This document shows, piece by piece, positions 1 to 5,865 of a stretch of 6,993 bases of DNA. The first letter of the stretch is position 1. The number at the start of each line of letters is the position of its first letter. Both the position numbers and the translations under genes were made by a program. The notes beneath the pieces were generated by a model that saw only the letters and a list, made by a program, of their open reading frames with translations, had not been told where the DNA came from and did not search any database. The DNA is from an uncultured bacterium (lineage in GTDB: Bacteria; Bacillota; Clostridia; Oscillospirales; Acutalibacteraceae), in contig CAMFFI010000052.1 in the NCBI GenBank assembly GCA_945949625.1, positions 1 to 6,993 on the forward strand. Direction: 5' to 3'.

Positions 1-1
1 T

Positions 2-661
2 TTCCATTTGGAGGAAGAGCCCACACAGCGCCTTATGAGCTTTTGCGAAAAATATCACGTTTCTCTTGCATGCTTGATTGTTATGGGACTTCATACATAT
101 TTTCACAAAACAAACGGCAACGACGACGTATCACTTAACAATGCAATAGCAAGACGCGCGACTCTTAAAGAAAAGAAATCAGGCGGAACAAGAATACACT
201 CTTTCCCTCTGCGTGTAATCATTCCCGAAAATATGACCTTTTTAGAGGGAGTTTATAAAATCCGCGACGTTCAGAACGAAATGTTCCGTCATGCAAATTA
301 CGACCCTGTTTCTTATTTTGCATATCGCAGTAAGTTTTATCACAATGAACCGGGACATACCTATGAACCTATTTCGTTAACCTATCAGCCTATGACTATG
401 AAACAGACCGGATTGCTTGATAAGCTGGGCGATATAAAATACAAAACAAAATGGTACGCAAACGGCGCAACTACACAGGCTGTTTATCTTACCGTTATGC
501 ACCGTCCGGACGACAACGGACTTGATTTTAATTTTGAACATCAGGTAAAAGCCATAACAAGAGAACAGCTTGAATATATGTATTATTACCTTTGCAGGAT
601 TATGTTTAAGGGTGTAGAAAATCCAAACCTGCCCGTAGGCGATATTATGAAGCTTATATAA
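2..661 (+). CDS. Condensation-domain protein (NRPS-like), 3' part only
   Basis: This is the C-terminal 219 residues of a protein whose start lies left of the window; the frame is open to the first base. The layout matches the second half of an NRPS condensation or acyltransferase domain (PF00668-like superfamily). It has a helix like the family's 'LLAAYALLLSRLTG' region (here LACLIVMGLHTYFHKTNG), then the strand ending in NNAIARR, a SFPLRV segment where the family has 'FFVNTLPLRV', and a helix of the 'tfaellrrvreaq' type followed by YDPVSYFAYR. The catalytic HHxxxDG motif would lie in the missing N-terminal half, so activity cannot be judged. No carrier or adenylation domain is fused at its C-terminus. 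The stop codon TAA overlaps the AGGAGG ribosome binding site of the ACP gene that follows, which points to one operon. It probably transfers an acyl or aminoacyl group from the ACP to an unknown acceptor. A wax-ester or alcohol-acyltransferase-like role is an alternative within the same superfamily. Confidence 0.8.
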   Translation, partial: FHLEEEPTQRLMSFCEKYHVSLACLIVMGLHTYFHKTNGNDDVSLNNAIARRATLKEKKSGGTRIHSFPLRVIIPENMTFLEGVYKIRDVQNEMFRHANYDPVSYFAYRSKFYHNEPGHTYEPISLTYQPMTMKQTGLLDKLGDIKYKTKWYANGATTQAVYLTVMHRPDDNGLDFNFEHQVKAITREQLEYMYYYLCRIMFKGVENPNLPVGDIMKLI

Positions 662-675
662 GGAGGACGTAAGCA

Positions 676-908
676 ATGTTTGATAAATTAGCAGAAATCA
701 TTTGCAATTATGTTGATGTAGAAAAAAGGATATACTCCCCGAGTCACGCTTTATGGAGGATTTAGGTTTTACCTCCTTTGATTTTATGAGTATGCTCGGC
801 GAAATCGAAGATGAATTCGACATTGAAATAGACCAGCAAAGAGCAGTAAATATCCGCACTGTGCAGGAAGCCGCCGATTATCTTGACGAGCTTATTGCCA
901 ATGAATAA
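676..908 (+). pseudogene. Acyl carrier protein, frame broken by a 1-base deletion
   Basis: Starts at ATG 676 after an AGGAGG (661-666) with a 9-base spacer. As given, the frame stops at TAG 763-765 after 29 residues, before the phosphopantetheine site. From about base 729 the next frame continues as a textbook ACP to TAA 906-908: PESRFMEDLGFTSFDF, then an acidic helix GEIEDEFDIEI, and a last helix TVQEAADYLDELI. The join falls at the run of six A at 722-727. One extra A (GAA AAA AAG GAT) restores a 77-residue protein, the usual ACP length. The Ser of GFTSFDF is the expected 4'-phosphopantetheine attachment residue; the common Asp before it (DSL) is Thr here. An in-frame ATG at 753 gives a 51-residue frame that lacks helix I. 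The flanking sequence shows no other decay, so a sequencing or assembly error, or a very recent mutation, is likelier than an old pseudogene. It should carry the acyl or aminoacyl group between the ligase and the condensation protein. Confidence 0.8.
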
Positions 909-913
909 AGGGG
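907..913 (+). promoter_or_regulatory. Ribosome binding site that fixes the acyl ligase start
   Basis: AAAGGGG overlaps the last two bases of the ACP stop codon and sits 8 bases before ATG 922. The earlier in-frame starts of the ligase, TTG 883 and ATG 901, lie inside the ACP coding end and have no comparable site upstream. This favours 922 and implies translation coupled to the ACP. Confidence 0.6.
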
Positions 914-921
914 TTCAGGCT

Positions 922-2430
922 ATGCTTTGCAGTACAATTCGCGAAATTTTAGTACAGTCAGAAAAGGAGTTCGGCTCTGACGACGCTATAAGATACAAGA
1001 TAAAAAAAGATGTTATCGAAGCAAAAACATATACTCAGCTGAAAAATGACAGCGAAAGCTTTTCAAACGTTCTGAAAGCTTTAGGCGAGCAGGGCTGTCA
1101 TATTTCCCTGCTGGGAATGACCTCCTATGAGTGGATTGCCTCATATTTCGGAATCGTCAACAGCGGCAGTATAGCTGTGCCTCTTGACGTATCACTTCCT
1201 GCTTTGGAAATATGCGAGCTTATTAACAGAGCCGATGTTACTGTGCTTGTGATTGATGAAATCCGCAGAGATGTTGAAGAAATTGCAAAACAGCAATGTC
1301 CGAATTTAAAGCATATTATTTCAATTCAAAAAAAGGAAAGCGATGAACAGGCTCTTTCTTTTTGGCAGTTGTTAAACGATAACAGCGGTGAATTTGATTA
1401 TACTCCCAATCCCGAGGATTTATGCACAATTATGTTCACCTCGGGTACAACGGGAAAAAGCAAGGGCGTTATGCTTACTCAAAGAAACTTAGCCGAAAAC
1501 GCAACCTGCCTTGATATGAAAATTCCCTCAAGAACAGTTATTCTTTCTGTTCTGCCTATTCATCACGCATATTGTCTTAGTATGGATATTTTAAAGGGTG
1601 TTTCTCTCGGCGCTGTAATCTGTATAAATGACTCTTTGCTGAGAGTTGCCAAAAACATAAAGCTGTTTAAGCCAAATATGATTTTAATGGTTCCTTTGAT
1701 GATTGAAACTATTGCCAAAAAGCTTGAAGAAGCAAAGGGAATTCCTGCCCTGATAGTAAAAATGAAGGTGTTCGGCAAACAGTTCCATACAATTTGCAGC
1801 GGCGGAGCATATTTGAATCCTGCCTATATTGATTTGTTTAAAAAATACGGGATAACTATTTTGCAGGGCTACGGTATGACTGAATGTTCGCCTGTAATAA
1901 GTACGAATTTAAGCTGGAACATAAAGAAAAATTCCGTCGGACGTCTGATGCCTAACTGTCAGGCAAAGGTGGTTGATGACGAGCTTTGGGTAAAGGGCAG
2001 CAGCGTAATGCAGGGTTATTATAAAATGCCGGAAGAAACCGCACAGACGTTAAAGGACGGCTGGCTTGTAACGGGAGATTTAGGATATGTAGATGATGAC
2101 GGATACATATTCCTTACCGTCAGAAAGAAAAATCTTATTATTACCAAAAACGGAGAAAATGTATCGCCTGAAGAAATTGAAAATAAAATCGGCGAGAATC
2201 GTCTTGTATGTGAAATTCTTGTCCGTGAAAATGAAGGTGTAATAGAAGCTGAAATTTTCCCGGATTATGAATATGCAGAAAAGAAAAAAATCAAAAACAT
2301 TCAAGACGAACTGCAAAAGATAATTGACGAATACAATCTTTCTGCACCGGCTTATAAAAAGGTTTACAAGCTCTCCGTTCGTGAAAAAGAATTTGAAAAA
2401 ACTCCCTCCAAAAAAATCAAAAGATATTGA
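922..2430 (+). CDS. AMP-forming acyl-CoA/acyl-ACP ligase (FadD-like)
   Basis: A 502-residue member of the ANL adenylating superfamily. It activates a carboxylic acid with ATP to an acyl-adenylate and passes it to a thiol, either CoA or an ACP. Visible motifs in order are the P-loop FTSGTTGKSKG (about 172-182), YGMTE (317-321), TGD with Asp386, Arg401 in VRKKN at the hinge to the small C-terminal domain, and the C-terminal PSKKIKRY, where Lys498 is the expected adenylation lysine. The N-terminal stretch around YEWIASYFGIVNSGSIAVPL is typical of long-chain acyl ligases. Length and motif set are complete, so the enzyme looks active. It starts 13 bases after the ACP stop and ends 21 bases before a strong terminator, making it the last gene of the condensation/ACP/ligase operon. 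The natural partner is therefore probably the ACP rather than CoA; this is inference. Whether it takes a fatty, aryl or amino acid cannot be read by eye. Its bidirectional context and discrete domains argue against a large multimodular NRPS. Confidence 0.87.
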   Translation: MLCSTIREILVQSEKEFGSDDAIRYKIKKDVIEAKTYTQLKNDSESFSNVLKALGEQGCHISLLGMTSYEWIASYFGIVNSGSIAVPLDVSLPALEICELINRADVTVLVIDEIRRDVEEIAKQQCPNLKHIISIQKKESDEQALSFWQLLNDNSGEFDYTPNPEDLCTIMFTSGTTGKSKGVMLTQRNLAENATCLDMKIPSRTVILSVLPIHHAYCLSMDILKGVSLGAVICINDSLLRVAKNIKLFKPNMILMVPLMIETIAKKLEEAKGIPALIVKMKVFGKQFHTICSGGAYLNPAYIDLFKKYGITILQGYGMTECSPVISTNLSWNIKKNSVGRLMPNCQAKVVDDELWVKGSSVMQGYYKMPEETAQTLKDGWLVTGDLGYVDDDGYIFLTVRKKNLIITKNGENVSPEEIENKIGENRLVCEILVRENEGVIEAEIFPDYEYAEKKKIKNIQDELQKIIDEYNLSAPAYKKVYKLSVREKEFEKTPSKKIKRY

Positions 2431-2451
2431 ATATAATTTTTACCCATTGAA

Positions 2452-2473
2452 AAAGGTCCGAGCTCGGACCTTT
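2452..2473. terminator. Bidirectional intrinsic terminator (perfect palindrome)
   Basis: AAAGGTCCGAG followed directly by CTCGGACCTTT is a perfect 22-bp palindrome. As RNA it forms a 9-bp stem with an AGCU loop. On the + strand the stem is followed by CAC and five T (2477-2481). On the - strand its own AAA/TTT arm runs into a total of five T (complement of 2450-2454). It lies between the converging ends of the acyl ligase (2430) and the small helical protein (2483), so it can stop both transcripts. Confidence 0.85.
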
Positions 2474-2482
2474 CACTTTTTG

Positions 2483-2911
2483 CTATATAAACTCCGTCAT
2501 TTGAGTAATGTTATTATATTCCGTTTCAAGAAGCTTTCTGGCAAGCTGTTCAACCTTTTCATCACTTTTATCATACTGACGCATTCTATCCACAATTTTG
2601 CTTACGCCTTTAATATTTCCGTTTATCATCATCTGCGCAATATGCGAATCGGTATCGTCCTTTTCCATATGTCTTTTTGCCATATGCTTTGTCATTTTTC
2701 TTACAATAGGACTTAGCCGCTGCACCTCCTCATTATTGTTTTTCAGCATATTATTTGCATTGTTTATAATTCTGCCATACTCTATCATCTGTGTGCGCAA
2801 GGCTTTTTTCAGGTTATCATCCTTTGCGTAGTCTTTTATTTGCGAAATTCCGCAGCAACCCATTTCAGCATTCTGTGCAATATAAGTAAGCATTTCATTA
2901 TTATTTATCAT
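2483..2911 (-). CDS. Small all-helical ferritin-like protein, function unknown
   Basis: A 142-residue soluble protein with no signal peptide or membrane segment. The sequence is almost entirely helix-forming, in about four segments (roughly 4-27, 31-58, 62-84, 88-142), which suggests a four-helix bundle. I recognise the general pattern of small clostridial proteins with an N-terminal MLxYIxQNAEMG, a central SHIAxMMxxGN and a C-terminal LLxTExNNI; these are usually annotated as hypothetical or ferritin-like. Glu16, Glu44, His90 and Glu131 are placed as metal ligands could be in a ferritin-like bundle, but this is inference and there is no clear paired ExxH motif. A vicinal Cys19-Cys20 pair is unusual for such a protein. 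The start ATG (2909-2911) is supported by GAGGTGA seven bases upstream (complement of 2919-2925). The gene has its own promoter about 50 bases upstream and is separated from the DUF2079 gene by a terminator, so it is probably transcribed alone. Confidence 0.8.
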   Translation of the reverse strand: MINNNEMLTYIAQNAEMGCCGISQIKDYAKDDNLKKALRTQMIEYGRIINNANNMLKNNNEEVQRLSPIVRKMTKHMAKRHMEKDDTDSHIAQMMINGNIKGVSKIVDRMRQYDKSDEKVEQLARKLLETEYNNITQMTEFI

Positions 2912-2962
2912 AGGAAAATCACCTCATGATAAGTATTGCCTGAAATGAACTGTTTATTTAAA

Positions 2963-2990
2963 ATTATAAAAATTTTTATTTTTTTGAAAA
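2963..2990 (-). promoter_or_regulatory. Putative sigma-A promoter of the small helical protein
   Basis: Read on the - strand: TTTTCA (complement of 2985-2990), a 16-base spacer, then a perfect TATAAT (complement of 2963-2968). The spacer holds A- and T-tracts that may bend the DNA. The expected RNA start is near 2956, giving a leader of about 45 bases before ATG 2911. The -35 matches the consensus at only four of six positions, and the region is very AT-rich, so a chance match is possible. Confidence 0.5.
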
Positions 2991-3041
2991 ACATTCACTT
3001 GATGTTTTAAAAACTGTCACATTTACCAATTAATATATACT

Positions 3042-3060
3042 TGTAACAAAGAAAGTTACA
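3042..3060. repeat. TGTAAC-N7-GTTACA inverted repeat, possible operator
   Basis: Perfect 6-bp arms around the A-rich centre AAAGAAA. It lies about 52 bp upstream of the -35 box of the small helical protein and about 40 bp from the terminator of the preceding gene, in otherwise empty DNA. The arm-to-arm centre distance of 13 bp is close to one helical turn, which suits a dimeric regulator better than an RNA hairpin. No regulator gene is adjacent, and I cannot assign a family. Confidence 0.3.
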
Positions 3061-3099
3061 TATTAAGTCGCTTTTCATTTTTCTCCCTTCTAATAACAC

Positions 3100-3129
3100 A
3101 AAAAAGCAGTCTGCATTCGTGCAGGCTGT
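3100..3129 (-). terminator. Intrinsic terminator of the DUF2079 gene
   Basis: On the - strand the arms CAGCCTGCA and TGCAGACTG pair around a CGAA loop with one C-A mismatch, then GC and six T (complement of 3100-3105). It starts about 20 bases after the DUF2079 stop codon. Read on the + strand, the same element has a UUCG loop, a fully paired stem with G-U wobbles, and five T, so it could also stop + strand transcription. Confidence 0.75.
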
Positions 3130-3148
3130 TTTTGTTATGCTTTATTCT

Positions 3149-4939
3149 TTATTTTTCATACAGTATTATTCCGTAATATTCATTGGAAATTTTATAATTG
3201 TTATCCTCTATATAATTTTCAAGGTTAGGATTAAGCTCGAAATCGTTTTCTGTAATAAGCAAATACGGTGTTTGCCTGTTCTCTCCGTAATAGTCAGGAT
3301 AAGCATATACCTGTGAAAAATCATACATATGTGCAATTAATTCCGATGTTGCAGTATATTCCTTATCCTTGGAAAGCTTTGATATAAACTCATCCCATTT
3401 GCTGAAGGTTTCTGATTTTGAGGTATAATACGGTATATACACCAATTTGTCAAAGGACGCTCCTGCGCACATAATAAAGCTCATTATTAAAGAAAAAATG
3501 CAAAGAAAGGCTTTCTTTTTATTTGATTTTTCCTCAATTACCGTTATAAAGCAAAAAATCAGCAAAGCTCCTGTTCCGAAGGTATAGTGATATTCAATAT
3601 CATACTGATACTGCCAATTTGACATAAGGTTAATTACAAGTAACGGTAACAGCAACAAAAGTAGGGACTTCTTCTTTGACATAAAAGGTGCAAACCCCAG
3701 CGGAATCAATACCCACATCAGAAAACCCAGTTTTTCGCTGTTGAACACCTGAGCTATAAGATAAGGAAAATCATAAAAGCAGGTATAAACAACGCTTAAA
3801 AGGCTGTTTTGGCCCTTTGGCATATAATTTATCAGACGGTCTGTCATTATACCCGTATCCAAGGTGTTGCAGGCTTCAACAATCAAAGACGCAAAAATAA
3901 AATATGCAACGCTTAAAACAATAACAACGGCAGATTTCAGATAGCTTTTTCTGTAAAACATCATAAACAGTCCAATGGCAAAAGCATAAATTGCCGCGTC
4001 TTCTTTTACACTGAAAAGCAATCCTAAAAAAATCCAGAACATTACATTTTTGTTTTCCAGTATGAAATACATCAGAAAAAGAATTATAAATGTCAGAAAA
4101 GCGTTTTCGTGAAAATCATTAATTCCGCCGCAGATAAATCCCGGAAAAATAAGGTAAACAATCGCAATTGTAAAGGTAAGTATGTTTTCAATTTTAAAAT
4201 GTCTGCAAATTAATACGGTGGGAATTACTCCTGCTATAATGAAAAGAACCTGTAAAAAAATAAGCGTTTCAGGGCAGGGACATAGCATATATACAGGCAA
4301 AAGCAAATAAAACACGGGAGAAAAATGGACTCCGAAGTGGGACATAGCCACATTTCTCTCACAGGTTGTAACGGGCAAGCCGGTTTTCCTCATATTTTCA
4401 AAAGCAGAGGCAAATATTCCAAAATCAAAATTAGGCGCATTATAGCTTTTGTATCTGCAATATGCGGTAACAAAAAGCACAGTGCCAACAAGCAAAGCAA
4501 TACATAGAATACTTATATACATTGCTTTTGTGGAAAATTCCGGATTATTTATATTAATTCTGTTTTTCTGCACACACCAGTAAACCGACAAAAAAACAAT
4601 AACGGCAAATCCAATAATAAGGTAAATATTGCGGCTGTTATAAAGCGACGTGACAAAGCCGAAAAAAGCAACCGAAACCAAAAGTCCCCTTGATATAAAA
4701 TACTTTTTATTAAAATAATAAGCAACAAAAAGCATTACTGCTCCGCAAATTGCAAACACTGTCCAGAATACCGCAATATTAATTGTGTTTACTGCGCTCA
4801 ATGTCAAAGCGTCGTAATCATCTAAGCATAGCAAATTAATACCGCTTGCAGTACAGAAAGCAAAAAACAGCAGTGCAGTCAAATAATCCGAGGGTATTCT
4901 TTTATTGAAATTTCGCAAAAAATTTTTTATTGCTGTCAT
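3149..4939 (-). CDS. DUF2079 polytopic membrane protein
   Basis: A 596-residue protein with about a dozen hydrophobic segments, beginning around 18-38, 52-75, 85-99, 104-123 and 141-161. It matches the DUF2079 family (PF09852) by its conserved landmarks: FDFGIF at 171-176 after the fifth helix, SHFGVHFSPVFYLLLPVY at 200-217, CPCPETLIFLQ at 220-230, NDFHE at 274-278, VKEDAA at 311-316, and QYDIEYHYTFG at 445-455. The last 90 or so residues (about 505-596) are hydrophilic and probably face outward. Function is unknown. The multi-helix layout with an acidic residue in the first large loop (Asp172) resembles GT-C glycosyltransferases that use polyprenyl-linked sugars, so a cell-envelope transferase is a reasonable guess but not shown. 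The start ATG (4937-4939) has AGGAGG seven bases upstream (complement of 4947-4952). The gene has its own promoter and terminator, so it forms a single-gene unit, divergent from the hemolysin III-type gene. Confidence 0.87.
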   Translation of the reverse strand: MTAIKNFLRNFNKRIPSDYLTALLFFAFCTASGINLLCLDDYDALTLSAVNTINIAVFWTVFAICGAVMLFVAYYFNKKYFISRGLLVSVAFFGFVTSLYNSRNIYLIIGFAVIVFLSVYWCVQKNRININNPEFSTKAMYISILCIALLVGTVLFVTAYCRYKSYNAPNFDFGIFASAFENMRKTGLPVTTCERNVAMSHFGVHFSPVFYLLLPVYMLCPCPETLIFLQVLFIIAGVIPTVLICRHFKIENILTFTIAIVYLIFPGFICGGINDFHENAFLTFIILFLMYFILENKNVMFWIFLGLLFSVKEDAAIYAFAIGLFMMFYRKSYLKSAVVIVLSVAYFIFASLIVEACNTLDTGIMTDRLINYMPKGQNSLLSVVYTCFYDFPYLIAQVFNSEKLGFLMWVLIPLGFAPFMSKKKSLLLLLLPLLVINLMSNWQYQYDIEYHYTFGTGALLIFCFITVIEEKSNKKKAFLCIFSLIMSFIMCAGASFDKLVYIPYYTSKSETFSKWDEFISKLSKDKEYTATSELIAHMYDFSQVYAYPDYYGENRQTPYLLITENDFELNPNLENYIEDNNYKISNEYYGIILYEK

Positions 4940-4959
4940 AACGTCGCCTCCTGTTTTTA

Positions 4960-4988
4960 ATAATAGCTTAAAATCCGATTTTTTTCAA
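4960..4988 (-). promoter_or_regulatory. Sigma-A-type promoter of the DUF2079 gene
   Basis: On the - strand: TTGAAA (complement of 4983-4988), a 17-base spacer, TATTAT (complement of 4960-4965). Each box matches the consensus at five of six positions. The RNA start would fall near 4953, so the AGGAGG ribosome binding site (4947-4952) would sit at the very 5' end of the message, with a leader of only about 14 bases. Confidence 0.65.
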
Positions 4989-5022
4989 TAACAGTCTATT
5001 TTATTCAAAATCTGCAACAGGG

Positions 5023-5051
5023 TTGTAATCAGTCACCGATAATGCTAAAAT
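5023..5051 (+). promoter_or_regulatory. Extended -10 promoter of the hemolysin III-family gene
   Basis: TTGTAA (5023-5028), a 17-base spacer, and TAAAAT (5046-5051) preceded by TG plus one base, an extended -10. The expected RNA start is near 5058, giving a leader of about 19 bases. ATAATG (5039-5044) and CATTAT (5054-5059) form a 6-bp dyad that straddles the -10 box and could be an operator, though chance is quite possible in such AT-rich DNA. Confidence 0.6.
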
Positions 5052-5076
5052 AACATTATTACAGCGAGGTATTACT

Positions 5077-5724
5077 ATGAAGAAGAAATTAACAAAAAGA
5101 TACTCCTTGGGAGAAGAAATTTTCAATTCTGTTTCACACGGTGTAGGCTCATTGCTTGCTATCGGAGGAACAGTTGTATTAATAGTGCTTTCTGCAATTT
5201 ACAGCGACGCGTGGGCGGTAGTTTCATCTGCAATTTACGGTGCAAGCTTAATTATACTTTACACTATGAGCACGCTGTATCATGCAATTTCCAATGAAAA
5301 AGCCAAAAAGTTCTTTAGAATTATGGACCACAACACAATTTTCTTTCTTATTGCAGGAACCTACACGCCCATAACTCTTGCAATACTCAGAGGAACCTTG
5401 GGCTGGATATTATTCGGGGTTGTTTGGCTTGCCGCAATTGTAGGCATTATTCTTAATTCAATTGACCTTGAAAAATACTCAAAGCCATCAATTGTTTGCT
5501 ATATATTAATGGGATGGGTTATTATTTTTGCTTTCAAACCATTAATGGAATGTATTTCTCCCTTATCACTTACTTTTCTTTTAGTAGGCGGTGCATTTTA
5601 TACCTTAGGAGTTATATTTTACGCTATTAAGAAAATCAAGTATTTTCACTCCGTATGGCACTTATTCACCGTAGCGGGAAGTGCATTTCACTTTTTCGCA
5701 ATTTTGCTTGAAATTATTAAATAG
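5077..5724 (+). CDS. Hemolysin III / PAQR-family membrane protein
   Basis: A 215-residue protein with seven hydrophobic segments, the normal length and topology for bacterial HlyIII/YqfA-like members of the PAQR superfamily (PF03006). Signature residues are all present: EEIFNSVSHGVG (13-24) before the first helix, the STLYH motif with Ser65 and His69, MDHNTIF with Asp84 at the next helix, YTP (96-98), and near the end HSVWH (His191, His195) followed by AFHFF. In the superfamily the Ser, the Asp and the three His form a buried zinc-binding, hydrolase-like site, so the site looks complete here. The name 'hemolysin' comes from one early homologue; the usual role in bacteria is unclear and probably concerns membrane lipids or homeostasis. 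ATG 5077 is preceded by GAGGT with a 6-base spacer. It is transcribed alone, divergent from DUF2079 and convergent with the PduL gene, and shares the latter's terminator. Confidence 0.9.
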   Translation: MKKKLTKRYSLGEEIFNSVSHGVGSLLAIGGTVVLIVLSAIYSDAWAVVSSAIYGASLIILYTMSTLYHAISNEKAKKFFRIMDHNTIFFLIAGTYTPITLAILRGTLGWILFGVVWLAAIVGIILNSIDLEKYSKPSIVCYILMGWVIIFAFKPLMECISPLSLTFLLVGGAFYTLGVIFYAIKKIKYFHSVWHLFTVAGSAFHFFAILLEIIK

Positions 5725-5815
5725 CAGTCGGTAAGATGAAACTCTACAAACAAACAGAAGTTTAAAAGCAATCACCTGTTTTCACTGCTAAATTTAATTG
5801 ATGATACAAAAAATT

Positions 5816-5845
5816 AAGGGGCTGTTCGCAAAATCAGCCCCTTTT
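5816..5845. terminator. Bidirectional terminator between converging genes
   Basis: AAGGGGCTG and CAGCCCCTT form a perfect 9-bp, GC-rich stem around a 10-base loop. It is followed on the + strand by TT and AAAAT, a weak tail. On the - strand it is followed by TTAATTTTTTG, a better U-tract. It lies about 90 bases after the hemolysin III-type stop and about 20 bases after the PduL stop, so it is probably mainly the PduL terminator and also ends read-through from the left. Confidence 0.8.
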
Positions 5846-5865
5846 AAAATATCTGTGATTAAAAA

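Noticed and set aside
377..676. Open frame on the - strand opposite the condensation-domain gene
   Set aside because: It lies antisense to a well-recognised protein, has no ribosome binding site and no family resemblance.
755..776. GGAGG/CCTCC hairpin as a stimulator of ACP frameshifting
   Set aside because: It lies 26 bases past the A-run, whereas frameshift-stimulating structures usually begin about 5-9 bases after the slip site. The stem is only 5 bp with a 12-base loop.
883..921. Earlier in-frame starts (TTG 883, ATG 901) for the acyl ligase
   Set aside because: Both overlap the end of the ACP and lack a ribosome binding site. ATG 922 has AAAGGGG at a proper distance and yields an N-terminus typical of the family.
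2324..2831. Open + strand frames across the small helical gene
   Set aside because: They run through the palindromic terminator and antisense to a gene with a good start, ribosome binding site and helical composition. Their hydrophobic look comes from complementing Lys/Glu/Asn-rich codons.
3042..3060. GlnR/TnrA-type site
   Set aside because: The half-sites TGTNA and TNACA are present, but 9 bases separate them instead of 7, so the classic site does not fit.
5725..5815. Possible small RNA or gene between the hemolysin III-type gene and the terminator
   Set aside because: No promoter, no frame with a ribosome binding site and no stable fold was seen. It reads as a plain 3' untranslated stretch.
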